DNA of 64,000 bases, taken from assembly GCA_963580285.1 (NCBI GenBank), contig OY757023.1, positions 131,596,027 to 131,660,026 of the forward strand, in the 5' to 3' direction. A model generated the notes under the pieces. It did not search any database and was not told where the DNA came from. It worked only from the letters and a program-made list of their open reading frames with translations. This stretch comes from Lucinisca nassula. Its lineage: Eukaryota; Mollusca; Bivalvia; Lucinida; Lucinidae. Below are positions 22,780 to 35,340 of the stretch, piece by piece (the stretch's first letter is position 1; each line of letters starts with the position of its first letter). The position numbers and the translations under genes were made by a program.

Positions 22780-23020
22780 AGTTTTAAAGTTTTAAGGCTT
22801 ATAACTCACAAGATACGCTTAGTAGCGGCCCGAAATTTTGCAAGCCACTAGGCACTGAGGTCTACTAGCAGCATGCCAAATTTCAGCTCAATCGCAAAAC
22901 ACACCAGCGAGGTATAAGGGCCTCAAGTTTTGGCGGGACACCAATAGGATGATAGTGCCTAAATGATGCAAAGGTGACTTCATGATATCGGACTATAATT
23001 GGAGCCAAATGATGCCTGTT
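22780..23020 (+). repeat. Partial reduplications inside a satellite monomer
   Basis: At about 22780 the sequence steps back from the aatcgcaa phase to the gtttgaaggcttata phase. At about 23010 it steps back again, from caaatgat to the atgcctgttgaagg phase. Together these add about 420 bp to the 22249 monomer. Confidence 0.8.
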
Positions 23021-26000
23021 GAAGGATACATACTGCACCTCTGTATCTTATTTCGTATTCCCGCAAGATAGGCACAAACTTTATTTTCCTCGAAGTTTGA
23101 AGGCTTATAACTCACAAGATACGCTTCGTAGCGGCACGAAATTTTGCAAGCCACTAGGCACTGAGGTCTACTAGCAGCATGCAAAATTTCAGCTCAATCG
23201 CAATACACACAAGCGAGTTATAAGGGCCTCAATTTTTGGCGGGACGCCAATAGGATGATAGTGCCTAAATGATGCAAAGGTGACTTCATGATATCGGCCT
23301 ATAATTGGTGCCAAATGATGCGCCCTTAACCCAAGTGCCATGGGGTAAAATGCGAGTTGTCTTCCTTCATTGATTTTCGAGTTATGGCCCTTAAAAGGTC
23401 AATTTCCTTTAACTTTGGACCCTTATATCGCCAAAATTATTTGAAAGAAACAATTTTCCAATATTCATGAGTTGGTTGGACACGCATGGGCACGTTTTGG
23501 CACCATTTTCATGCTTCTACGTGAAAGTGACCAAAATGAGATTCTCGTACCCACAAAACGCCGACCACCAAAGTTTCTAAGTCAATTTTCTTGGCCTCTA
23601 TTGTACGCAGCGATCTGTAATTTGGCCCGAGGTCGTACTTTATTTGGACGGACTAACGGTGTAAAAATTGCTATTGTATTCGCCCTCTAGGCTGAGAAGC
23701 GGCGTTTTCTTCATTTTTCCCATGGCCCTCAATGTAAAAAAGAGACCTTTTTTCGGCACTTTCTCGTGCCCCAGTGTTACCGGGATTTTGCACGATAGTA
23801 GGGCACATAATTGCCTGTTGAAGGATACATACTACACCTTGGTATCTTATTTCGTATTCTTGCAAAATAGGCACAAACTTTATTTTCCTCGGAGTTTGAA
23901 GGCTTATAACTCACAAGATACGCTTCGTAGCGGCACGAAGTTTTGCAAGCCACTAGGCACTGAGGTCTACTAGCAGCATGCAAAATTTCAGCTCAATCGC
24001 AATACACACAAGCGAGTTATAAGGGCCTCAAGTTTTGGCGGGACACCAATAGGAAGATAGTGCCTAAATGATGCAAAGGTGACTTCATGATATCGGCCTA
24101 TAATTGGTGCCAAATGATGCGCCCTTAACCCAAGTGCCATGGGGTAAAATGGGAGTGCCTTCCTTCATTGATTTTCGAGTTATGGCACTTGAAAGGTCAA
24201 TTTCCTTTAACTTTGGACCCTTATATCTCCAAAACTATTTGAGAGAAACAATTTTCCCATATTCATGAGTTGGTTGGACACGCATGGGCACGTTTTGGCA
24301 CCATTTTCATGCTTCTACGTGAAAGTGACCAAAATGAGATTCTCGTACCCACAACACGCCGACCACTAAAATTTCTAAGTCAATTTTCTTGGCCTCTATT
24401 GTACGCAGCGATCTGTAATTTGGCCCGAGGGCGTACTTTATTGGGACGGACTAACGGTGTAAAAATTGCTATTGTATTCGCCCTCTAGGCTGAGGAGCGG
24501 CGTTTTCTTCATTTTTCCCATAGCCCTCAATGTTAAAAAGAGACCTTTATATCGGCACTTTTTCGCGCCACAGTGTTACCGGGATTTTGCACGATAGTAG
24601 GGCACATAAATGCCTGTTGAAGGATACATACTGCACCTCTGTATCTTATTTCGTTTTCCCGCAAAATAGGCACAAACTTTATTTTCCTCGAAGTTTGAAG
24701 GCTTATAACTCACAAGATACGCTTCGTAGCGGCACGAAATTTTGCAAGCCACTAGGCACTGAGGTCTACTATCAGATTGCAAAATTTCAGCTCAATCGCA
24801 ATACACACAAGCGAGTTATAAGGGCCTCAATTTTTGGCGGGACACCAATAGGATGATAGTGTCTAAATGATGCAAAGGTGACTTCATGATATCGGCCTAT
24901 AATTGGTGCCAAATGATGCGCCCTTAACCCAAGTGCCATGGGGTAAAATGCGAGTTGTCTTCCTTCATTGATTTTCGAGTTATGGCCCTTAAAAGGTCAA
25001 TTTCCTTTAACTTTGGACCCTTATATCTCCAAAATTATTTGAGAGAAACAATTTTCCGATATTCATGAGTTGGTTGGACACGCATGGGCACGTTTTGGCA
25101 CCATTTTCATGCTTCTACGTGAAAGTGACCAAAATGAGATTCTCGTACCCACAAAACGTCGACCACCAAAATTTCTAATGCAATTTTCTTGGCCTCTATT
25201 GTACGCAGCGATCTATAATTTGGCCCGAGGGCGTACTTTATTGGGACGGACTAACGGTGTAAAAATTGCTATTGTGTTCGCCCTCTAGGCTGAGTAGCGG
25301 CGTTTTCTTCATTTTTCCCATAGCTGTCAATGTAAAAAAGAGACCTTTATTTCGGCACTTTCTCGTGCCCCAGTGTTACCGGGATTTTGCACGATAGTAG
25401 GGCACATAAATGCCTGTTGAAGGATACATATGTCACCTCTGTATCTTATTTCGTATTCCCGCAAAATAGGCACAAACTTTATTTTCCTCGAAGTTTGAAG
25501 GCTTATAACTCACAAGATACGCTTCGTAGCGGCACGAAGTTTTGCAAGCCACTAGGCACTGAGGTCTACTAGCAGCATGCAAAATTTCAGCTCAATCGCA
25601 ATACACACAAGCGAGTTATAACGGCCTCAATTTTTGGCGGGACACCAATAGGATGATAGTGCCTAAATGATGCAAAGGTGACTTCATGATATCGGCCTAT
25701 TATTGGTGCCAAATGATGCGCCCTTAACCCAAGTGCCATGGGGTAAAATGGGAGTGCCTTCCTTCATTGAGTTTCGAGTTATGGCCCTTGAAAGGTCAAT
25801 TTCCTTTTACTTTGGACCATTATATCTCCAAAACTATTTGAGAGAAACAATTTTCCAATATTCATGAGTTGGTTGGACACGCATAGGCACGTTTTGGCAC
25901 CATTTTCATGCTTCTACGTGAAAATGACCAAAATGAGATTCTCGTACCCACAACAAGCCGACCACAAGCGAGTTATAAGGGCCTCAAGTTTTGACGGGAC

Positions 26001-28239
26001 ACCAATAGGAAGATAGTGCCTAAATGATGCAAAGGTGACTTCATGATATCGGCCTATTATTGGTGCCAAATGATGCGCCCTTAACCCAAGTGCCATGGGG
26101 TAAAATGGGAGTGCCTTCCTTCATTGAGTTCGAGTTATGGCCCTTGCAAGGTCAATTTCCTTTTACTTTGGACCCTTATATCTCAAAAACTATTTGAGAG
26201 AAACAATTTTCCAATATTCATGAGTTGGTTGGACACGCATGGGCACGTTTTGGCACCATTTTCATGCTTCTACGTGAAAGTGACGAAAATGAGATTCTCG
26301 TACCCACAACACGTCGACCACCAAAAATTTCTAAGTCAATTTTCTTGGCCTCTATTGTACGCAGCGATTTGTTATCTGGCCCAAGGGCGTACTTTATTGG
26401 GACGGACTAACGGTGTAAAAATTGCTATTGTATTCGCCCTCTAGGCTGAGTAGCGGCGTTTTCTTCATTTTTCCCATAGCCCTCAATGTAAAAAAGAGAC
26501 CTTTATATCGGCACTTTCTCGTGCCCCAGTGTTACCGGGATTTTGCACGATAGTAGGACACATAAATGCCTGTTGAAGGATACATATTGCACCTCTGTAT
26601 CTTATTTCGTATTCCCGCAAAATAGGCACAAACTTTATTTTCCTCGAAGTTTGAAGGCTTATAACTCACAAGATACGCTTCGTAGCGGCACGAAGTTTTG
26701 CAAGCCACTAGGCACTGAGGTCTACTAGCAGCATGCAAAATTTCAGCTCAATCGCAATACACACAAGCGAGTTATAACGGCCTCAATTTTTGGCGGGACA
26801 CCAATAGGATGATAGTGCCTAAATGATGCAAAGGTGACTTCATGATATCGGCCTATAATTGGTGCCAAATGATGCGCCCTTTTACCCAAGTGCCATGGGG
26901 TAAAATGGGAGTTGTCTTCCTTCATTGATTTTCGAGTTATGGCCCTTAAAAGTTCAATTTCCTTTAACTTTGGACCCTTATATCTCCAAAATTATTTGAG
27001 AGAAACAATTTTCCAATATTCATGAGTTGGTTGGACACGCATAGACACGTTTTGGCACCATTTTCATGCTTCTACTTGAAAATGACCAAAATGAGATTCT
27101 CGTACCCACAACAAGCCGACCACCAAAATTTCTAAGTCAATTTTCTTGGCCTCTATTGTACACAGCGATCTGTAATTTGGCCCGAGGGTGTACTTTATTG
27201 GGACGGACTAACGGTGTAAAAATTGCTATTGTATTCGCCCTCTAGGCTGAGTAGCGGCGTTTTCTTCATTTTTCCCATAGCCCTCAATGTAAAAAAGAGA
27301 CCTTTATTTCGGCACTTTCTCGTGCCCCAGTGTTACCGGGATTTTGCACGATAGTAGGGCACATAATTGCCTGTTGAAGGATACATACTGCACCTTGGTA
27401 TCTTATTTCGTATTCCCGCAAAATAGGCACAAACTTAATTTTCCTCGAAGTTTGAAGGCTTATAACTCACAAGATACGCTTCGTAGCGACACGAAATTTT
27501 GCAAGCCACTAGGCACTGAGGTCTACTATCAGATTGCAAAATTTCAGCTCAATCACAATACACACAAGCGAATTATAAGGGCCTCAAGTTTTGGCGGGAC
27601 ACCAATAGGAAGATAGTGCCTAAATGATGCAAAGGTGACTTCATGATATCGGCCTATAACTGGTGCCAAATGATGCGCCCTTAACCCAAGTGCCATGGGG
27701 TAAAAGGGGAGTGCCTTCCTTCATTGAGTTTCGAGTTATGGCCCTTGAAAGGTCAATTTCCTTTAACTTTGGACCCATTTATCTCCAAAACTATTTGAGA
27801 GAAACAATTTTCCAATATTCACGAGTTGGTTGGACACGCATGGGCACGTTTTGGCACCATTTTCATGCTTCTACGTGAAAGTGACCAAAATGAGATTCTC
27901 GTACCCACAACACGCCGACCACCAAAATTTCTAAGTCAATTTTCTTGGCCTCTATTGTACGCAGCGATCTGTAATTTGGCCCGAGGGCGTACTTTATTGG
28001 GACGGACTAACGGTGTAAAAATGCTATTGTATTCGCCCTCTAGGCTGAGTAGCGGCGTTTTCTTCATTTTTCCCATAGCCCTCAATGTAAAAAAAAAGAC
28101 TTTAATTTCGGCACTTTCTCGTGCCCCAGTGTTACCGGGATTTTGCACGATAGTAGGGCACATGTAACATAGTCATGTTTATACAGGAACAGTATGACCT
28201 AAAAGCTATTGAATTGGCCGTAAGTTTAAAAACTCGGTA

Positions 28240-30810
28240 TTGCACGACCCGCAGAAAAAGCGACCGACTGAAGTCGGTTGATTTTCAAAGAGTGCCCTAA
28301 AATCACCGTGTCATTCTGTCAATCGGTCAATCGGTCATTCTGCCAGTCTGTCAGTCTCTCTGTCCGTCCGTAACCCGTTTGTGAAAATTGGTGATAGTGA
28401 CTTAACCGCTTGGAATATCTAAACACTTTTTGGCATACTGATAGATGTCAATGAGATCTAATCAATGAACTTGCGAAATATTACATTCCATTTAGTATAG
28501 CCTCGCCGAGGCGAAAAATGTCAAAATTTTCGAACTGCTTCTCCTCGGAAACCGTTGGGCCGATTGAAGTCAAATTTCATATGGAACCTTTATGGGATGG
28601 GGGAAACCAAATTTTGTTCATGGGGTCCAGGTCACATGACCAAAATGGCCGCCAAGCCATATATGGTCTGTCTTTCTGTCCGTCCGTAACCCGTTTGTGA
28701 AAATTGGTGATAGTGACTTAACCGTTGGAATATTTAAACAATTTTTGGCATACTGATAGATATCAATGAGATCTAACCAATGAACTTGCGAAATATTACA
28801 TTCCATTTAGTATAGCCTCGCCGAGGCGAAAAATCCCTAACCAGTTTGTGAAAATTGGTGATAGTGACTTAACCGCTTGGAATATTTAAACAATTTTTGG
28901 CATACTGATAGATATCAATGAGATCTAACCAATGACTTTGCGAAATATTACATTCCATTTAGTATAGCCTCGCCGAGGCGAAAAATGTAAAAATTTTCGA
29001 ACTGCTTCTCCTCGGAAACCGTTGGGCCGATTTAAGTCAAATTTCAAATGGAGCCTTTATGGGATGGGGGAAACCAAAATTTGCTCATGGGGGCCCAGGT
29101 CACATGACCAAAATGCCCCCCAAGCCATATATGGTCTGTCTGTCTGTCCGTCCGTAACCTGTTTGTGAAAATTGGTGATGGTGACTTAACCGCTTTGTCC
29201 GTCCGTAACCCGTTTGTGAAAATTGGTGATAGTGACTTAACCGCTTGGAATATTTAAACAATTTTTGGCATACTGATAGATATCAATATTATCTAACCAA
29301 TGAACTTGCGAAATATTACATTCCATTTAGTATAGCCTCGCCGGGGCGAAAAATCCGTAACCCGTTTGTGAAAATTTGTGATAGTGACTTATCCGCTTGG
29401 AATATTTAATCAATTTTTGGCATACTGATAGATATCAATGAGATCTAACCAATGACTTTGCGAAATATTAAATTCCAATTAGTATAGCCTCGCCGAGGTG
29501 AAAATGTGAAAATTTTCGAACTGCTTCTCCTCGGAAACCGTTGGGCTGATTGAAGTAAAATTTCAAATGGAGCCTTTATGGGATGGGGGAAACCAAAATT
29601 TGCTTATGGGGTCCAGGTCACATGACCAAAAGGCCCTCCAAGCAATATATGGTCTGTCCGTCCGTAACCCGTTTGTGAAAATTGGTGATAGTGACTTAAC
29701 CGCTTAGAATATTTAACAATTTTTGTCATACAGATGGATATCAATGAGATCTAACCAATGAACTTGCTAAATATTACATTCCATTTAGTATAGCCCCGCC
29801 GAGGCGAAAAATCCGTAACCCGTTTGTGAAAATTGATGATAGTGACTTAACCGCTTAGAATATTTAAACAATTTTTGGCATACTGATAGATATCAATGCG
29901 ATCTAACCAATGAACTTGCGAAATATTACATTTCATATAGTATAGCCTCGCCGAGGCGAAAAGTGTGAAAATTTTCGAACTGCTTCTCCTCGAAAACCGT
30001 TGGGCCGATTGAATTCATATTTCATATGGAGCCTCTATGGGATGGGGGAAAACAAAATTTGCTCATGGGGTCCAGTTCACATGACCAAAATGGCCGACAA
30101 GCTATATATGGTCTGTCTGTCTATCCGTCCGTAACCTGTTTGTGAAATTTGGTGATAGTGACTTAACCGCTTGGAATATTTAAACAATTTTGGCATACTG
30201 ATAGATATAAATGAGATCTAACCAATGAACTTGCGAAATATTACTTTCCATTTAGTATTGCCTCGACGAGGCGAAAAATGTGAAAATTTTCGAACTGCTT
30301 CTCCTCGGAAACCGTTGGGCCGATTGAAGTCAAATTTCATATGGAGCCTCTATGGGATGGGGAAACCAAAATTTGCTCATGGGGTCCAGGTCACATGACC
30401 AAAATGGCCGCCAAGCCATATATGGTAAAAAACCATCAAAAATAGTCTTCTCCAGAACCACTAGGCAGATTTCCACGAAACTTGATAAATGGCATCTTGG
30501 ACGTAGGCCCATCATAAATTGCTAAAATGGTGACCCTGGGTTGACCTTGAACTTCTTTGTGCCTAGGTCAACCTTTGACACATATGCTTTTGTATTGGAA
30601 TATGTGAGAATGCATTTTATCCTGCAAACGATTCATAATTCAGTACTAAAGTATAAGATATATTTTTGCTCCTTACGATAAGGCGCATTTATTGGAGGAA
30701 CCGTTATAGGTCCAGGTCACATGACCAAAATGGCCGCCATACCCATATATGGTAACACTCATAAAGCTAAAAGCATCCGGCGGGTCGTGCACTTCAGCTG
30801 AAGCACTGGT
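28240..30810 (+). mobile_element. Helentron-like non-autonomous element, copy 1
   Basis: The left end starts TTGCACGACCCGC; the inverted form GCGGGTCGTGCA lies subterminally at 30780-30791. It is followed by a perfect 12-bp palindrome cttcagctgaag (30792-30803) and the end cactggt. A second hairpin, ACCGACT-ga-AGTCGGT, lies at 28263-28278. Copy 2 (31768-32870) shares both termini, while flanks differ, which fixes the ends. No target duplication is seen. Asymmetric inverted repeats, a 3' hairpin and a tandem-repeat core match the structure described for Helentron-associated (HINE/DINE-like) elements. It has no coding capacity. Confidence 0.8.
28371..30425 (+). repeat. Tandem A/B-unit core of Helentron-like copy 1
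   Basis: Two alternating units: A (~150 bp, starting cgtaacccgtttgtg and ending gcctcgccgaggcgaaaaat) and B (~160 bp, starting aattttcgaactgcttctcc and ending gccatatatggtctgtc). Order is roughly A-B-A-A-B-a-A-A-B-A-A-B-A-B, with one A unit truncated near 29145-29196. Five B units are present here, against two in copy 2. Each A unit ends in the palindrome cctcgccgaggcg. Confidence 0.88.
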
Positions 30811-31203
30811 GATCAATTAGTGTTGGCTAGGCCGTTAATTTGGAAGGAACATTAATGGTTGAAACTGCTTGATAAAGCCTGATATAAAACTTTCGTTTCA
30901 ATACTCTAAAATAACATTTCTATAATTTTGCACAAAATGCAAGAAAGTACTTTAGTTAGGATTACATGTAGCTTGGCAGTAATTCAAAACATAAGGTTAT
31001 AATAACACAATTTTGGCTTATTATCAGAATGGTTATATAACTATGCGCAATTAGTGCAATTGACATTTCCAGTGAAGTTATATAACAGACTATTTAGCAA
31101 TCATGTCAATCATTGAGGAATTTGTTTACCACGTAGAAGCATTTATTTATTATTATGTCAATTAGCCATATGGTATTTTGGGTGTGCAGACCGGTTGACA
31201 TTA
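30811..31203 (+). other. Middle arm of the solo-LTR-like element
   Basis: About 393 bp of AT-rich sequence between the Helentron-like copy 1 and the left inverted repeat of the 15.3-kb element. No reading frame or other repeat was recognised. It is placed in the outer LTR-like element because both boundaries are insertion junctions. Confidence 0.6.
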
Positions 31204-31324
31204 TCACGGGGGTAATACCATTTTCTATACCTGTGTTGTCGACTGAGCCGGTACTGTGTAAAGCTGCTGTCGACGGAGAAACACGGTTTTCGACCGAGCA
31301 GTACGGATGTCGACAGAGGAGGGT
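31204..31324 (+). repeat. Left terminal inverted repeat of the 15.3-kb element
   Basis: 121 bp matching the reverse complement of 46370-46490. It contains four evenly spaced (N)TCGAC boxes (gtcgactgag, gtcgacggag, tcgaccgag, gtcgacagag), about 18-34 bp apart. Confidence 0.92.
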
Positions 31325-31767
31325 CTTCGATTTTGATGCACTTGGAGAGGCGAAAACGTTAGTTTAAACATTTACAAACGATGTCGGTGTTTTAAAGAGA
31401 CAAGCTGTTAATTGTCTGTTCACTTATAGAGAGTCGTGAGTCTGAAAAAACTATAAAATACCGGTTCTTTCGAAAAAAAAATCAGTTTTCACAGAATATC
31501 ATTAATCTAATGCTTTATGAAAAGTAGGAAAGCAATAAAACACCATATATATTTTATCTACCATTTGCGCTTCAACAACAACGTGGGTTTGACATAATTC
31601 ATGCACTCTGGGAGTTTTTATGGACCTTTGAAAAATGTCGGGATACGGATGTCGATCATCAAAAATACGACCGTCGATGGTATCCGAGTCTGATTGATCC
31701 GGCTGTCGACGAAATATAAAAACTACTTTCCATGAACTGCTGTTAAAATACATGATTTATTCTATGA
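31325..31767 (+). other. Subterminal region, left arm of the 15.3-kb element
   Basis: No gene. Further atgtcgat, cgtcgatgg and ctgtcgacg boxes at about 31650-31712 resemble the boxes of the terminal repeat. The right arm (45970-46370) holds similar boxes in the opposite orientation. Confidence 0.6.
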
Positions 31768-32870
31768 TTGCACGACCCGCAGAAAAAGCGACCGACTGAA
31801 GTCGGTTGGTTTTCTAAGAGTGCCCTTAAATCACCGTGTCATTCTGTCAGTCTGTCAATCTGTCTGTCCGTCCGTAACCCGTTTGTGGAAATTGGTGATA
31901 GGACTTAACCGCTTGGAATATTTAAACAATTTTGGCATACTGATAGATATCAATGATATCTAACCAATGAACTTGCGAAATATAACATTCCATTTAGTAT
32001 AGCCTCGCCGAGGCGAAAAATTGTGAACATTTTCGAACTGCTTCTGCTCGGAATCCGTTGGGCCGATTGAAGTCAAATATCATATGGAACCTCTAAGGGA
32101 TGGGGGGAAACCAAAATTTGCTCATGGGGTCCAGGTCACATGACCAAAATGGCCGCAAAGCCATATATGATCTGTCTGTCTGTCTGTCCGTAACCCGTTT
32201 GTGAAAATTGGTGATAGTGACTTAACCGCTTGGAATATTTGAACAATTTTTAGCATACTGATATATATCAATGGCATCTAACCAATGAACTTGCGAAATA
32301 TTACATTCCATTTAGTATAGCCTCGCCGAGGCGAAAAATGTGAAAATTTTCGAACTGCTTCTCCTCGGAAACCGTTGAGCCGATTGAAGTCAAATTTCAT
32401 ATGGAGCCTCTATAGGATGGGGGAAACCAAAATTTGCTGATGGGGTCCAGGTCATATGACCAAAATGGCCGCCAAGCCATATATGGTAAAAACCCTTCAA
32501 AAATAGTCTTCTCCAGAACCACTGGGCAGATTTCCACGAAACTTGATAAATAGCATCTGGTACGTAGGCCCATCATAAATTGCTAAAATGGTGACCCTGA
32601 GTTGACCTTGACCTTCTTTGTGCCTAGGTCAAACTTTTGCTCATATGTTTTTGTATTGGAAAAGTGAGAATGCATTTTATCCTGCAAACGATTCCGAATA
32701 CAGTACTAAAGTATAAGATATATTTTTGCTCCTTATGATAAGGCGCATTTATTGGGGGAACCGTTTTAGGTCCAGGTCACATGACCAAAATGGCCGCCAT
32801 ACCCATAAATGGTAACACTCATAAAGCTAAAATCATCCGGCGGGTCGTGCAATTCAGCTGAAGCACTGGT
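31768..32870 (+). mobile_element. Helentron-like non-autonomous element, copy 2
   Basis: Same termini as 28240-30810: TTGCACGACCCGC at the left, its full 13-bp inverse at 32840-32852, then a near-palindrome attcagctgaag and cactggt. The core has only two A and two B units (about 31872-32486), followed by a ~380-bp unique tail shared with copy 1 (gaccctgagttgacc region). No coding capacity. Confidence 0.82.
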
Positions 32871-33245
32871 TATTACTGAAAGCTGCACTATTAGGCAGAT
32901 TTCACTGGGAGCCATGAAGAAAAATGTACGTGTAGTGCGAACTGGTGTCTTAAAGTCGCAACAATCACTAAGAATAGCTCCATCCTTAACTCTCCCATAT
33001 TTAGTTTACACAACAGGCTACAAGGCTGGTCACTGATGTAAACACTTGAACATGTAAATGCCAAATCAGATTGAAATTAAACTGCAAAAAAACTGTTGTA
33101 AACCTGTGCAAATGCTCTTGAAGAATGATGTCGGAAAGATCACAGGCGCTTGAAGTTTAAATGCTTAAACATTTCAAATTTGTTTGAAAGGACCATAACG
33201 AAATTGAATATTATATTGACTACGTCAATATTAACATTCATGTTT
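32871..33245 (+). other. Non-coding remainder of the 15.3-kb element
   Basis: Mostly AT-rich sequence between the Helentron-like copy 2 and a minus-strand SINE. Nothing recognisable was seen. Confidence 0.5.
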
Positions 33246-33477
33246 AGTTTTTTTTGTTTTTTTTTTTGTTTTAAGGCCCTTTCAAGATTATTTCACTCAT
33301 ATCGAGCCGATCGTTAAATAGAGGTGGGCGAAAACCGGAGTACCCGGAGAAAAACCACATGACCTTCCGTTGCAGAACTTGGGGTCTCACATGTGACCCG
33401 AGCGAGACTCGAACCACAGCGGTGAGAGACCTAATGATCAAGAGTCAGCGCTCTTAACCACTAGGCCACGGAGGCCC
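33246..33477 (-). mobile_element. tRNA-headed SINE, minus strand
   Basis: On the minus strand, the head gggcctccgtggcctagtgg carries an A-box-like segment and ggttcgagtctcgc a B-box-like segment. It continues through tttttctccgggtactccgg and ends in an A-rich tail (33246-33272 as T-rich on +). A second copy is at 45615-45855 on the + strand with a different 3' end. Confidence 0.85.
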
Positions 33478-33574
33478 GCTGTTTAAGTTTTCGGAGCACA
33501 GAACTTCAAGCGCATGTGCAGAGACGAATATTTCTCAACAAATGCCATGACATACAGTAGGGTTGATCAGCAGA

Positions 33575-33841
33575 CATTACGAAAACATGCCTATTAAAAA
33601 TAATTGAAAATTTTACCCTAAAAACAAAAATGAAAATTTTCAGAAAAAAAAAAAATATCTGATACTTTTTATATTTCTGCTCAAAAATAGATTGTGTGAA
33701 CGCGCGACTCTAACAAGTACCTAGAATCTATGTATATGAGCATAAATATGAAAAATAAGGTTTACCCCTGTAAACCCCAGTTCCACTACATAAAAGTGGG
33801 GTTCAAGGGAGTCAAAATTATATAGGCGTGTTTTCGTGATG
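33575..33841. mobile_element. 267-bp MITE with 17-bp inverted termini
   Basis: The left end cattacgaaaacatgcc (33575-33591) is the inverse of ggcgtgttttcgtgatg (33825-33841) with two mismatches. An imperfect internal palindrome (ccctgtaaacccc / gtggggttcaaggg) lies at about 33765-33812. A related, interrupted copy of ~250 bp is at 42182-45496. No clear target duplication was found. Confidence 0.75.
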
Positions 33842-34221
33842 AGCTCCTTTTCCGACTACCCAAAATTCCTAAGCAGAAAAGCTCTTCAGTCAACGTGACT
33901 ATCACAGACTTGTCCGAATATTTTTTTTATAGAAAACAGCCGCAGTGACTGAGTTCAGAGTGTTATGTAAGAGGGTTATCTTGGAATCATAGGTTGAGCT
34001 TGGCAAACAGTGAAGACCCAGACCAGACGCCACAGAATGCGGTGTCTGATAAAGATCTACACTATATACTTAAAAAATAGGATTTCAAGGGTAAATTAAG
34101 CAGTTTAAATCACAGTCCAGGACTTTTCCGACATATAGTCAGCGATCGACCCACCAGTACTCTTAGTGCTTTGATTTTGCGTTTGTTATGTGTGCGCAAG
34201 TGCATATTTAAATAAAGGAGG
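33842..34221 (+). other. Non-coding stretch
   Basis: About 380 bp with no supported gene, repeat or RNA between the MITE and a SINE fragment. Confidence 0.5.
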
Positions 34222-34432
34222 TATATATGGTTAACGCTGAGCAGAAATCGACCGTACATGAGTAGTGGTAAACCGCTTAGTGGGCCTTAGCCTGCCCAGG
34301 CAAAGTGGTGCATATAATGGCATTTTATCTCAATGTCGGGTAAAAGTCCCGCAATATTGAAAGCAGCGTCTCCAAAATGACCCAAATTGTGTTGACAGGA
34401 ACGTTAAACCTCCCTCAAACAAACATAACCAG
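34222..34432 (+). mobile_element. 5'-truncated SINE fragment (gacgttaaacct tail family)
   Basis: Matches the 3' two thirds of the 42935-43236 element: gtggtaaaccgcttag, ctcaatgtcgggtaaaagtc, then ggaacgttaaacctccctc and an A-rich end. The head with the cccgcccatcgggg palindrome is missing. Confidence 0.75.
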
Positions 34433-34500
34433 ATAACTGTACCGACATATTAAGATAGTTTATCAGTTGTCTAGGTTGGTATTAGAACAGACTTTTTGTC

Positions 34501-34587
34501 AGTCTTAAGCGCCACCTTAAGTTATACAGAACTCTTAGAAAAGACAAAACAAGAACTGTTTTGCAAATAGCGAGATCTTTGCGTAGA
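34501..34587 (-). repeat. Ngaro split direct repeat B2
   Basis: 87 bp, identical by eye to 35194-35280 (starts agtcttaagcgcc, ends tttgcgtaga). It marks the 3' terminus of the element. Confidence 0.9.
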
Positions 34588-35000
34588 GCAGCACATATAA
34601 GATGGACGCAAAATGCAATTGATACAGTTATTAACAGTTACATGTCCCATGTTTTAACATATCAGTAACATATATAAAACTTGCACAACTTTTGTGTATT
34701 TAACCACTATACTGCGCTGCTCATAAATGCTGCGAGCGGGCTACCCAACCCTACTCCAGTGGAGGGGGAGGTAGGATTTACCCAGGCTCAAGACCAGCAA
34801 GGACGTTACACTGAATCGAGTTCACTATCCAAACCCCATATACAGGCGCATTTTATTGAACATTAATATATATATGCACTTTTGAAATGGGAAATTCCGC
34901 CGCATCATATTGCGCCCATAAACAAAGTCTAGCCATGAAATCGATCATCAGCCATACCGTCCTAAAGAGTGTTTACTCACTCTATTTTGCAAAATTGATT
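34588..35000 (-). other. Ngaro spacer between A2 and B2
   Basis: 413 bp with no long reading frame of clear coding character. Contains a short cccaaccctactccag-type GC-richer patch near 34743-34780. Confidence 0.5.
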
Positions 35001-35194
35001 TTTTTTGAGAAATCAAAGTAACGTCTTGATTCGATGAGAACTCGCTAGAAACCGCCTTGCCAACACCCTTCTACAGCTTTTATAAACTACTGCACGTGCT
35101 TGTAAACCCCACTCACAAACCAACCCGTCTTGTTAAACCGGTTCTGTTAAGACAAAAATTTCCCGCTATACGTTGTACCGCGGGAAATTATTAA
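35001..35194 (-). repeat. Ngaro split direct repeat A2
   Basis: 194 bp matching 40140-40333; one difference was noticed (gaaaccgcc versus gaaactgcc). It ends with an inverted pair, aatttcccgc / gcgggaaatt. It abuts B1, giving the circle-junction-like B-A arrangement. Confidence 0.92.
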
Positions 35195-35280
35195 GTCTTA
35201 AGCGCCACCTTAAGTTATACAGAACTCTTAGAAAAGACAAAACAAGAACTGTTTTGCAAATAGCGAGATCTTTGCGTAGA
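35194..35280 (-). repeat. Ngaro split direct repeat B1
   Basis: 87-bp copy of 34501-34587, directly joined to A2 and 61 bp downstream of the recombinase stop codon. Confidence 0.9.
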
Positions 35281-35340
35281 ATATCAAATGTTAGATGAAG
35301 ATTTCAAATTTCAATTTTGCAAAAAAAAACGAACGAATGA

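Larger units (their letters stand above)
16226..28162 (+). repeat. ~800-bp satellite array, middle block
   Basis: Continuation of the satellite after the gypsy insertion. Phase marks fall near 16246, 17043, 17843, 18922, 19722, 20514, 22249, 23472, 24270, 25070, 25868, 26225, 27027 and 27826. Irregular steps have visible causes: a SINE insertion in 17843-18922, an inverted monomer plus SINE in 20514-22249, partial reduplications in 22249-23472 (1223 bp), and a truncated monomer of 357 bp at 25868-26225. The block ends exactly at the target duplication of the 18.7-kb insertion. No gene is supported here. Confidence 0.95.
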
